From positions 1 to 41,435 of the forward strand of contig JANYKV010000008.1 in NCBI GenBank assembly GCA_025358055.1: 41,435 bases of DNA, read 5' to 3'. Within the stretch, counting starts at the first letter, position 1. Every line of letters begins with the position of its first letter. The notes below the pieces were generated by a model. The model searched no databases. It was given only the letters and a program-made list of their open reading frames with translations, and had not been told where the DNA came from. The position numbers and the translations under genes are program-made. This document shows, piece after piece, positions 24,813 through 32,173 of the stretch. The stretch is from Gemmatimonadota bacterium. GTDB taxonomy: Bacteria > Gemmatimonadota > Gemmatimonadetes > Gemmatimonadales > GWC2-71-9.

Positions 24813-25412
24813 TCAGCCCCGCGTGGCGTTCTTCGCCGATCCTCGCCCGTTGCCGGTGAGACGGGAGGCCATGTCTGACAGGAGGCTCGCGATGGTTGCG
24901 GTGTCCAGCTTCTCAGCCTTGAGCTCCTGCACCGACCGGTTCAGCTCGGACGACAATCGCTGGGACAATTGCGAAATATCGGCCGAGAGCGCCGTTCGTT
25001 GCTGCAGTATTTGATCCCTCAAATCGGCGTCAGCCAGACCGGCCGCCTCTTCGAGCTTCAGGTGCCGTTTCTCCAGGCCACGAAGCGCCTCTTTAAACTC
25101 GGCGGCTAGGGTCTTCATGTCCTCCATCCGCTTAGTTCGCTCCGCGGCCTGTCGCTCCGTAAGAGCCTGAATTTCCTTCTTGATAAACGCATCCATTTCG
25201 GCGAACTGCTTCGCAAAGTCGGATCGCAGCGCCGTCTGTTCGCGGAGGATGCGCTCCTCGAGCCCCTGGAGGCGCCCTTCGACCACGCGCATTTGCCCGC
25301 CGAACAGAATATCGCGGACTTTGTCGAGGCTTTCCGGGGGTGCGTCGGCAGGGGTTGGGTCGGCAACCTGCTGTCCGTTCGACCTCTTTTTGTGGTTCTC
25401 TGTCTTAGCCAT
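24813..25412 (-). CDS. Coiled-coil protein, first gene of the GTPase operon
   Basis: A protein of about 199 residues, soluble, charged and almost wholly helical. After a disordered N terminus comes the motif LDKVRDILFGGQ (about 29-40), then long heptad-rich helices (about 45-180) and a glycine-rich tail. No enzyme motif is present. The motif closely resembles LSELREILVGSE at residues 25-36 of the next gene's product, so the two may bind the same partner or each other. The start is unsure: ATG 25412 is used, but the frame is open to ATG 25433 and TTG 25472, the last with AGAGAG upstream. The gene ends 2 bp before the OmpA-domain gene. It is probably a scaffold or regulator of the module. Confidence 0.78.
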   Translation of the reverse strand: MAKTENHKKRSNGQQVADPTPADAPPESLDKVRDILFGGQMRVVEGRLQGLEERILREQTALRSDFAKQFAEMDAFIKKEIQALTERQAAERTKRMEDMKTLAAEFKEALRGLEKRHLKLEEAAGLADADLRDQILQQRTALSADISQLSQRLSSELNRSVQELKAEKLDTATIASLLSDMASRLTGNGRGSAKNATRG

Positions 25413-25549
25413 GGTGTCGTCCAGGGTGATCATGGAAAAAGGGAAAAGGCGGCCGAAAGCGGCTCCCACCAAGCTACTCTCTGATTGCTGAGGAGGCTAT
25501 CTCGGCCCCATTGGCCCGGGGGGCCGGAGGGGAGGAGCCCAGCTGTGGG

Positions 25550-26836
25550 TCAGCCGGTTTGGCGAGGAAGCGAGTCCTGGTCTACACTGATGGTTGCCGC
25601 GACCAGGAAGCCGGGGATCGTTGCCAGCATCACCCAGAGGAAAAAATGGGAGTAGCCAACCCGGGTCTGGAGGGCGCCGCTCCACGCTCCCGGAATCATC
25701 ATGCCGAGGGACATGATGCCGGTGCACAGGGCGTAGTGGGCGGTTTGGTGCCGGCCCTTCGCCACGCGCATCATGTACAACAAATAGGCCGTGAACCCGA
25801 ATCCATAGCCGAGTTGCTCGACGGCAATAGCGACACTGATCGTCGAAAAGCTCAGTGGCTGTGTTTGCGAGAGGTACACGAACACTGCGTCAGGGAGGTG
25901 GATGGCGCACACCATGATCCATAGCATGCGCTTGAGACCGAATCGGGCTCCAAGGTAGCCACCGAGAATGCCTCCGACCACGAGCGCACCGACTCCGACC
26001 GTGCCATAGGCGATGCCGAGGTCGGCGGTGCTGAGCCCGAGTCCCCCCTTTTCGCGTGGGTCAAGGAGGAAGGGGACTACCATCTTCACCATTTGTGCTT
26101 CAGCAAACCGGTACAGGAGGAGAAAGGCGATCGTGGATTTTATTCTCGGCTTGCGAAAGAACTCAAGAAAGATGGTGACAAATTCTCTGATTGGGTCGCG
26201 ACCCTGGTGTCGGCCGGGAAAGTCGGTGGGGGGAGCCGGCAAGGCCGCGCGGTGGTACAGGCCCAAGATCCCAAACACCACGGCCAGAACCCCCATCGCA
26301 ATCGACCAGGCCTGGGCGGTGTGCGCCTCCCCTCCCAGTGTGGTCTCCAATCTTCCAGCCAAGAAGACCACGCCGCCCTGCGCCGCGATCATCGCCGCGC
26401 GAAAAAACGTGCTTCGGACACCGGAGAAGGCGGCTTGCTCCCGGTCGTCGAGTCCCATGAGGTAGAAGCCATCGGTGGCGATGTCGTCTGTGGCGGCGGC
26501 GAAGGCCATCAGCAGGAACACGCCGACGCTCAAAAGGAAAAAGGCCGAGCGATGCAATGTTGCCGCGATCGCGAGGAAGCCGAGCGCCAAGGCACTCTGC
26601 ATCAGCAAGATCCACGAACGCTTGGTTCCGATCAGTTCGAGGAACGGACTCCAGAGGGGTTTGATGGTCCACGGCAGGGTGAGTAGGCTAGTGTAGAACG
26701 CCAACTCGGTGTTGGAAACACCGAGGCTCTTGTACATGGCCCCCGAAACCGTGGCAATGATGGCGTAGGGCAACCCCTGAGCGAAATAGAGGGTGGGAAC
26801 CCAGATCCACGGAGAGCGGTGCGCGGCGGGAGGCAT
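25550..26836 (-). CDS. AmpG-like MFS transporter
   Basis: A 428-residue membrane protein with about 12 helices. The N-terminal motif LYFAQGLPYAI and the segment TLPWTIKPLWSPFLEL are typical of the AmpG/acetyl-CoA transporter branch of the major facilitator superfamily; the loop DDIATDGFYLMGLDDREQA also fits. AmpG imports muropeptides released during cell-wall turnover, so a role in peptidoglycan recycling is likely but the substrate is unproven. It is on the same strand as, and about 80-140 bp upstream of, the GTPase/OmpA operon; a GC-rich inverted repeat without a T-run lies between them, so co-transcription is possible but not shown. It diverges from the DinB-like gene. Confidence 0.82.
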   Translation of the reverse strand: MPPAAHRSPWIWVPTLYFAQGLPYAIIATVSGAMYKSLGVSNTELAFYTSLLTLPWTIKPLWSPFLELIGTKRSWILLMQSALALGFLAIAATLHRSAFFLLSVGVFLLMAFAAATDDIATDGFYLMGLDDREQAAFSGVRSTFFRAAMIAAQGGVVFLAGRLETTLGGEAHTAQAWSIAMGVLAVVFGILGLYHRAALPAPPTDFPGRHQGRDPIREFVTIFLEFFRKPRIKSTIAFLLLYRFAEAQMVKMVVPFLLDPREKGGLGLSTADLGIAYGTVGVGALVVGGILGGYLGARFGLKRMLWIMVCAIHLPDAVFVYLSQTQPLSFSTISVAIAVEQLGYGFGFTAYLLYMMRVAKGRHQTAHYALCTGIMSLGMMIPGAWSGALQTRVGYSHFFLWVMLATIPGFLVAATISVDQDSLPRQTG

Positions 26837-26914
26837 GCAGTAGAATAACCGGGCGCTCTATGCGTCGAGTGTTCCTCGGCTAGATTTGATTTCCGATTCG
26901 CAAAGGAGTTTTCC

Positions 26915-27424
26915 GTGGCCCTTCCTGAGGCCTGGCTTCGGGGGCCGATCCCGGGCATTGCGCGTGAGCTCGTCCCCCTGGCACGCGCGTTGGAGCAAGC
27001 CGAGGAGGATCTCGAACGGGTGGTCTCCGACCTCACGATCGAGGAGTTGTGGACCCGCCCCGGTGGCGCGGCCTCACTCGGATTCCATTTGCGGCACATC
27101 GCCGGGAGCACGGACCGACTCTTGGCCTATGCGCGCGGAGCGCCGTTGACGGAGGCCCAAAGGAAAGCGGCCGCCTTGGAAGGCGACCCAGGGGTTCCGC
27201 CAGCCGCGGCCTCGGATCTTTTCGTGAATGTTCGCGCTGCCTTTGGCCGAGCGATGGACGAGATGCGGGCGACCGCTCCCGGGCGCCTCCACGAAGAATG
27301 TCTCGTAGGTCGCGCCGCGCTTCCGCTGACAGTGTTTGGCGCGCTCTTCCATATCGCGGAACACGTTCAGCGTCATACCGGCCAGGCCATTACCACACTC
27401 AAGATTTTGCGAGGAATATCGTGA
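26915..27424 (+). CDS. DinB/YfiT-like putative metalloenzyme
   Basis: A 169-residue four-helix-bundle protein of the DinB superfamily. Three histidines expected to bind metal appear in SLGFHLRHIAG and in HIAEHVQRHTGQ. Members include thiol transferases (for example with bacillithiol or mycothiol) and proteins of unknown role; I cannot choose between them. The start is GTG at 26915, with AAAGGAG six bases upstream. Its stop overlaps the start of the SAM hydroxide adenosyltransferase (GTGA), so the two are translated together. Confidence 0.85.
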   Translation: MALPEAWLRGPIPGIARELVPLARALEQAEEDLERVVSDLTIEELWTRPGGAASLGFHLRHIAGSTDRLLAYARGAPLTEAQRKAAALEGDPGVPPAAASDLFVNVRAAFGRAMDEMRATAPGRLHEECLVGRAALPLTVFGALFHIAEHVQRHTGQAITTLKILRGIS

Positions 27425-28329
27425 CTCGTCGTGGCGGGCCGGCCGGGCTCATCACCGCACTCTGGGTCTTGAGCCAAATGCCGCTTTCCGGACAGGCGGC
27501 GCTCGTTCTTCAATCGGATTTCGGGCTCGCGGATGGAAGCGTCTCCGCCATGAAAGGGGTGGCCTACGGGGTGAGCCGAGATCTCAAGATTTTTGACGTC
27601 ACTCACAACATTCCTCCCTTCAATGTCTGGGAAGCTGCCTATCGATTGAAGCAAACCGCGCGCTACTGGCCCGCCGGCACGGTCTTTGTCTCCATTGTGG
27701 ATCCGGGCGTTGGCACCGAACGGAAATCGGTGGTACTCAAGACCCGGAGCGGCCACTATTTCGTGACTCCGGATAACGGCACTTTGACCCTTGTTGCCGA
27801 GGATCTCGGGATCGCGGAAGTGCGCGAAATCGATGAGCGGGTGAATCGGCTTCCAGGCTCCGAGCGTTCCTACACCTTTCATGGACGCGACGTCTACGCC
27901 TATACCGGGGCCCGACTCGCGGCCGGAGTGATCTCGTTTGCGAAGGTGGGGCCCAAGCGTCCACCAGAAATCGTGCGCCTGGCCTATCAGAAAGCGATAG
28001 TCGAGCAGGGGACAGTCCTCGGCACCATTCCGATTCTGGATGTCCCGTATGGCAATGTGTGGACGAACATTGATGCGGCATCGTTCGCACAGCTCGGGGG
28101 AGCGATCGGGACTCGTTATTCGATTTGGATTGTTCACGGTGCGGACACGGTGTATCGCGCCGAGGTACCGTACGCGAGGAGTTTCGGGGATGTTCCGGTG
28201 GGACGGCCGCTCCTCTATCTCAATAGCCTTCTCAATGTCGCCTTGGCGGTGAACCAAGGGAATTTCGCTGAGATGAATCATGTCAGCTCGGGAGCGGCAT
28301 GGCGCATCGCCATTCGCCGGATCCCGTGA
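27421..28329 (+). CDS. SAM hydroxide adenosyltransferase (DUF62 family), exported form
   Basis: A 302-residue enzyme of the fluorinase/chlorinase-related DUF62 family. It has the Asp-Arg-His set that marks the hydroxide adenosyltransferases, which split S-adenosylmethionine into adenosine and methionine: D94 and R101 in VDPGVGTER, and H154 in FHGRDVYA. Halogenases lack this histidine, so halogenation is unlikely. Other family motifs are VLQSDFGL, DVTHNI, TPDNGTL and YGNVWTNID. The first 26 residues look like a signal peptide ending GQA, which would place a SAM-cleaving enzyme in the periplasm, a known but puzzling subset of the family. GTG 27421 is chosen for GAGGA upstream and the GTGA overlap with the DinB-like gene; longer frames overlap that gene. 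Confidence 0.9.
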   Translation: MTRRGGPAGLITALWVLSQMPLSGQAALVLQSDFGLADGSVSAMKGVAYGVSRDLKIFDVTHNIPPFNVWEAAYRLKQTARYWPAGTVFVSIVDPGVGTERKSVVLKTRSGHYFVTPDNGTLTLVAEDLGIAEVREIDERVNRLPGSERSYTFHGRDVYAYTGARLAAGVISFAKVGPKRPPEIVRLAYQKAIVEQGTVLGTIPILDVPYGNVWTNIDAASFAQLGGAIGTRYSIWIVHGADTVYRAEVPYARSFGDVPVGRPLLYLNSLLNVALAVNQGNFAEMNHVSSGAAWRIAIRRIP

Positions 28330-29273
28330 CGCCCTTGGTCCCCCCAGTGCGCCGTCTCCTCCTGGTCGATCGCGCGCGCGAAGAGTTGGCCGCCTATGTG
28401 CGCGCCCGACGGCCCGAGATCGAAACCCGGCGGAAAGATCGGGCGGAGCTCACTCCCGAGGACATCACCTGGGCGGATGCGTACCTCGGCTTCCGACCGC
28501 CACTCCACCTTTCCTTGAATGGGATCGCCTGGGTGCATTCCACCGGTGCGGGCATTGACGCCTACACCTTTCGGTATCCACTTCCCCCGTCGGTCTTGCT
28601 CACGCGATCGCCGGAACCGTTTGGAGGTCAGATTGGCGAGTGGTGCGTCGCCCGCGCGTTGTTGGTGACCCAGGAGCTCTTCTCGCTGGCCGACGCTCAG
28701 CGAACGCACACCTGGGCGCCGCGCGACCTCCGCGGGCTGCGGGGGGAGAAGGTCCTAGTCGTTGGCACCGGCGGTGTGGGTGCGAGCGTCGGCGAGGCAT
28801 TCGCCGCGATGGGGTGCGAGGTCCACGGAGTGTCGAGAAGCGGGACGCTGCGGGCTCCCTTCCGTTCCGTGCGCGCGATCTCGGAGTTGTCCGAGGCGGT
28901 GAAAACGCCGCAATGGATCGTGCTCACGCTTCCCCTTACCGAGGAAACGTACCATCTGTTCGATGCACACATTTTGTCGAGTTGTCGTGGGGCGTATCTG
29001 ATGAACGCGGGGCGGGGTGCCCTCACCGAAGAGGTGGCGCTGGTTGAAGCTCTCGATGCTGGGCGACTCTCGGGCGCCGCCCTGGACGTCTTCGAAAAGG
29101 AACCACTCCCAGGCGACTCACCCCTCTGGGATCATCCCAAAGTGGTGATCGCGCCTCACATTTCCGGTCTGACCACACTTGCCGGCGCCGGCGACGGATT
29201 CCTCGAGACGCTGGCCCTGCTGGAGGGCGGGATCATGCCGAGCGTAGTGGTGGATCTGCGGAAGGGGTATTAG
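28299..29273 (+). CDS. D-isomer-specific 2-hydroxyacid dehydrogenase
   Basis: A 324-residue cytoplasmic NAD(P)-dependent enzyme that interconverts a 2-hydroxyacid and a 2-oxoacid. The Rossmann motif is GTGGVG (156-161). The catalytic arginine R239 lies in NAGRGAL, the glutamate near 268 in DVFEKEPL, and the catalytic histidine H287 in APHISG. The N-terminal part is divergent, as in glyoxylate/hydroxypyruvate reductase relatives. The start ATG overlaps the previous gene by 31 bp and has GGGAG upstream; a GTG at 28326, overlapping the stop codon as GTGA, is a fair alternative. It is likely to be in an operon with the DinB-like and DUF62 genes. The 3' end overlaps the convergent AI-2E gene by 41 bp. 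The substrate is unknown. Confidence 0.92.
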   Translation: MAHRHSPDPVTPLVPPVRRLLLVDRAREELAAYVRARRPEIETRRKDRAELTPEDITWADAYLGFRPPLHLSLNGIAWVHSTGAGIDAYTFRYPLPPSVLLTRSPEPFGGQIGEWCVARALLVTQELFSLADAQRTHTWAPRDLRGLRGEKVLVVGTGGVGASVGEAFAAMGCEVHGVSRSGTLRAPFRSVRAISELSEAVKTPQWIVLTLPLTEETYHLFDAHILSSCRGAYLMNAGRGALTEEVALVEALDAGRLSGAALDVFEKEPLPGDSPLWDHPKVVIAPHISGLTTLAGAGDGFLETLALLEGGIMPSVVVDLRKGY

Positions 29274-30369
29274 GGAGCAACTCCTTTCCGAACAGGTCGG
29301 GTTCCCGCCATAGAGTGACAAAGAACACCATCACGATCGGTCCTACGAAGAGGCCGAGGAGACCGAGCAACTCCACCCCGCCGAGGATACCGAAGAGCAC
29401 CGCCAAGAACGGAAGCTTGGTGGCTCCACCGATCATTGCGGGCCGCACGAAGTGGTCGGCGATAAAGAGGATGAGGAAGCCCCAAATCGCGATGCCGAGG
29501 GCGCCCGCGGTGTGTCCTTGGGCCAAGAGGTAGATGGCGACTCCCCCGAACGCGACCGGTGCGCCGAACGGAATGATCGCCAAAAGGGCTGACACGGTTC
29601 CCAGCAGTACGACGGATGGCACGCCTGCCACCGCGTAGCCAATGCCGAGAAGTAGACCTTCCACCAGGCCCACCAAGACCAAACCATCCACGGTCGCGCG
29701 GATCGAGACCGGGATGCGGGCCGAATAGACTTCCCAGCGTTTGCCGAGGCAATAGTTGCCGATGGCCTCGATCTGGTGCACCACGCTCTCGCCGTTGAGA
29801 TAGCAGAAGAACAGCGTGAGCAGGGCAAACGCGAGGTGCACCAGGCGGTGGAGTACTTGGGCTCCAATGCCGGTGAAAAGTTTGCCCATCCCTTCGAGCG
29901 ATGTGAGCGACTCCGGGTCAAAGTATTCCGCGAGTCCCCGGGGCTGGCCCAGCGTGTCATTCCACCAGGAAACGGCCTGCGCTCCAACCATCGGAAGATT
30001 CTGAAGCCACGGCGGAGCGGGGGTGCCGACGTTGTTGGCTTGGATCAGAAAGCCGCTCAGGACTCGGATTTCGTGCGCCAGCAACGAGCCGAGGTAGTAG
30101 AGCGGGACGGTGATGAGCAACGTGACGAAGAGCGCGAAGGTGGTTGCGGCGAGGGGGCGTCGGCCTCCGAGGGTACGCTCCCAGCGCAGATACAGGGGCC
30201 AGGTGCCGATCGCGATGATGCCGGCCCACGCCATGGGGCGGAGGAAGTTGTGAGCCACCAGGACCGCGCCGGCGACTACGGTGACGGTGAACCCGATGCC
30301 GATGAGTTGTCGGTGGTCGTCGCGCATGGCGTACCGGACCTGAATAGAGATTTCGCTGATCAGAATCAC
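29233..30369 (-). CDS. AI-2E family (PerM-like) membrane transporter
   Basis: A membrane protein of up to 378 residues with about seven or eight helices. The pattern of two N-terminal helices, a long extracytoplasmic helical loop (about 110-185) and a C-terminal helix cluster with GILGGVELLGLLGLFVGPI is the AI-2E family signature. Known members export autoinducer-2, act as Na+/H+ antiporters or have no known substrate, so the role here is open. The start is GTG 30369 or, equally possible, ATG 30327; neither has a clear Shine-Dalgarno sequence. It diverges from the ComEA-like gene and its 3' end overlaps the convergent dehydrogenase gene. Confidence 0.88.
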   Translation of the reverse strand: MILISEISIQVRYAMRDDHRQLIGIGFTVTVVAGAVLVAHNFLRPMAWAGIIAIGTWPLYLRWERTLGGRRPLAATTFALFVTLLITVPLYYLGSLLAHEIRVLSGFLIQANNVGTPAPPWLQNLPMVGAQAVSWWNDTLGQPRGLAEYFDPESLTSLEGMGKLFTGIGAQVLHRLVHLAFALLTLFFCYLNGESVVHQIEAIGNYCLGKRWEVYSARIPVSIRATVDGLVLVGLVEGLLLGIGYAVAGVPSVVLLGTVSALLAIIPFGAPVAFGGVAIYLLAQGHTAGALGIAIWGFLILFIADHFVRPAMIGGATKLPFLAVLFGILGGVELLGLLGLFVGPIVMVFFVTLWREPDLFGKELLPNTPSADPPLRSA

Positions 30370-30439
30370 TTCGTGGAGGGAAGAGTAGCGCAGATCGCAT
30401 GGCTGGGGTAGGAGACCTGGAACCCCGGCTGCGCGCGCG

Positions 30440-30467
30440 TTGACCCTCTCTTACAAACCGCTACATT
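30440..30467 (+). promoter_or_regulatory. Sigma-70-type promoter before the ComEA-like gene
   Basis: TTGACC (30440-30445) and TACATT (30462-30467) are 16 bp apart, and the predicted start of transcription lies about 30 bp before the ATG at 30505, which has AGGAGG upstream (30496-30501). The fit is good for a promoter serving this gene and the aminotransferase. Confidence 0.65.
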
Positions 30468-30504
30468 CGGACGGGTTCAATCCGTTCACCGACCAGGAGG
30501 AGAG

Positions 30505-30822
30505 ATGATTCGCCGTCTCATGTTGCTCGCGCTCGGGTGTTCGATTCTCGTCGCCGCCCCGGTTGCGCTTCATGCCCAGCAGAAGCCGAAGCCCCCCGCT
30601 GTCGCCAAAGCTCCGGCGCCCGCGCCCGCCGCCAACTTGCTGGATTTGAACACAGCGACCAAGGAACAGTTGGTGGCCCTCAAGGGAATTGGGGACGTGT
30701 ACGCCGACAAAATCATCGCCGGCCGCCCCTACCGGACCAAGAGTGACTTGGTCACCAAGAAGGTGATGCCGAAAGGCGTCTACAATCAGATCAAAGCTCT
30801 CGTTATCGCGAAACAGAAGTGA
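30505..30822 (+). CDS. Exported ComEA-like helix-hairpin-helix protein
   Basis: A 105-residue protein: signal peptide (about 1-24, ending HAQ), an alanine/proline-rich linker, and one helix-hairpin-helix DNA-binding domain (about 43-100) beginning [18 protein letters not shown] and continuing [16 protein letters not shown]. This is the ComEA domain, which in competent bacteria binds incoming double-stranded DNA in the periplasm. It lacks the N-terminal membrane anchor and SLBB domain of the Gram-positive form, like the short Gram-negative ones. Its stop overlaps the start of the aminotransferase (GTGA), an odd pairing with no obvious link. A DNA-uptake role is inferred from the family. Confidence 0.9.
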   Translation: MIRRLMLLALGCSILVAAPVALHAQQKPKPPAVAKAPAPAPAANLLDLNTATKEQLVALKGIGDVYADKIIAGRPYRTKSDLVTKKVMPKGVYNQIKALVIAKQK

Positions 30823-32141
30823 CGGTGACGACCCCGTCCGGTTCACGCATCGAACCGAACTTTGGCAACCCCGAGACCATCGATGCGTCGTTAGCATCGA
30901 TGGTGCGGGCGCTCAAGGGGTCGGAAATCCTCAGAATCGCCACGGAGGTACGGGCGATGGTGGCGGCGGGGAAGCAAGTCTGCAATCTCACCGTTGGTGA
31001 TTTCAACTCGAAGTACTTCCCGATTCCCGCCCTATTGCTCGATGGAATCACCCGGGCGCTTGCCGCGGGCGAAACCAACTATCCCCCATCCGATGGGGTG
31101 CTGGTCCTCCGCCAGGCCGTGACCGAGTATGTCGAACGAGTCTCGCGCATTCGATATCCCCTCGAATCAGTACTGATTACCGGCGGCGCGCGTCCGGTAC
31201 TGTACGGCGTGTACCGCACGGTGCTCAACGCCGGGGACACGGTGGTGTTCGCGGGCCCGTCCTGGAACAACAACCACTACGCGTGGCTCGCCGGCGCCCA
31301 CCCGGTCGATATCGTGACCGATCGCGATCACGGGTTCCAACCCACACTGGCCCAGATCGCGCCGCACTTGCCGAAGGCCACGCTGCTCTGCCTCTGTTCC
31401 CCGCTGAATCCTACGGGAACGATTATGGAGCCGGTGATGCTGGAGGCGATTCTCCGGGCGGTCGTCGCAGAAAATCAGGTGCGGGAGCGGCGGGGGACAC
31501 CCTACCTTTTCGTGCTATACGATCAGATTTATGGCGCGCTCACCTTCGGTGGAAAGCGCCACGTATATCCACTCGAGGTGGCGCCGGAAGCCGCGCCCTG
31601 GGTGATCACGCTGGACGGCATCTCCAAGTCGCTTGCGGCCACCGGACTTCGGGTCGGGTGGGTCTTGGCGGCACCGGCCGTGATCGCGCGGTTGCGAGAT
31701 CTCTTGGGTCATGTCGGTGCCTGGGCTCCGCGGGCGGAACAGGTGGCCGTGGCCGAGTTTCTCCGCAATCCCGATGCGATGGCGGAGTTTCGTGCCGTGA
31801 TGGATTCCCAAGTTCAGATGCGGCTTGACGCGTTGTATCAAGGGTTTTGTGCGCTCAAGGCTCAGGGGTATCCCGTCGATTGCGTGAATCCGCAGGGCGC
31901 CATTTATCTTGGCCTACAGCTCCGCCTCATCGGCCGCACCATCGATGGGGTGCGGATCGAGACCAACGACGAGATTCGCTCGCTGTTGCTCGAGCGTGCT
32001 GGGCTCGCAGTCGTTCCCTTCCAGGCCTTCGGGCTCAAAGAAGAAACCGGTTGGTTCCGGATGTCCGTCGGCGCCGTGTCCATGGACGACATCACTCAGG
32101 CATTCCCGCGCATTCGCGCCCTACTCGACGCGGTCAAATAG
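30819..32141 (+). CDS. PLP-dependent class I/II aminotransferase
   Basis: A 440-residue fold-type I enzyme. Key residues are visible: N197 in SPLNPTG, D235 and Y238 in LYDQIYG, the Schiff-base lysine K270 in [11 protein letters not shown] and the substrate-binding R278 in GLRVGW. An arginine for the substrate carboxylate should lie near GWFRMSVG. Overall it is closest to the aspartate aminotransferase-like group, but the amino donor cannot be stated. It is cytoplasmic. The start GTG overlaps the ComEA-like stop codon. A 32-bp gap follows before the D-aminoacylase-like gene, which suggests the two may be co-transcribed. Confidence 0.92.
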   Translation: MTVTTPSGSRIEPNFGNPETIDASLASMVRALKGSEILRIATEVRAMVAAGKQVCNLTVGDFNSKYFPIPALLLDGITRALAAGETNYPPSDGVLVLRQAVTEYVERVSRIRYPLESVLITGGARPVLYGVYRTVLNAGDTVVFAGPSWNNNHYAWLAGAHPVDIVTDRDHGFQPTLAQIAPHLPKATLLCLCSPLNPTGTIMEPVMLEAILRAVVAENQVRERRGTPYLFVLYDQIYGALTFGGKRHVYPLEVAPEAAPWVITLDGISKSLAATGLRVGWVLAAPAVIARLRDLLGHVGAWAPRAEQVAVAEFLRNPDAMAEFRAVMDSQVQMRLDALYQGFCALKAQGYPVDCVNPQGAIYLGLQLRLIGRTIDGVRIETNDEIRSLLLERAGLAVVPFQAFGLKEETGWFRMSVGAVSMDDITQAFPRIRALLDAVK

Positions 32142-32173
32142 TTGAGAGGCCGGGCTTCTCTTTAGGAGGTACC

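Noticed and set aside
25504-25525. GC-rich inverted repeat as a terminator between the permease and the coiled-coil gene
   Set aside because: The stem is only 6 bp with a large loop and no T-run, so it is not a convincing terminator.
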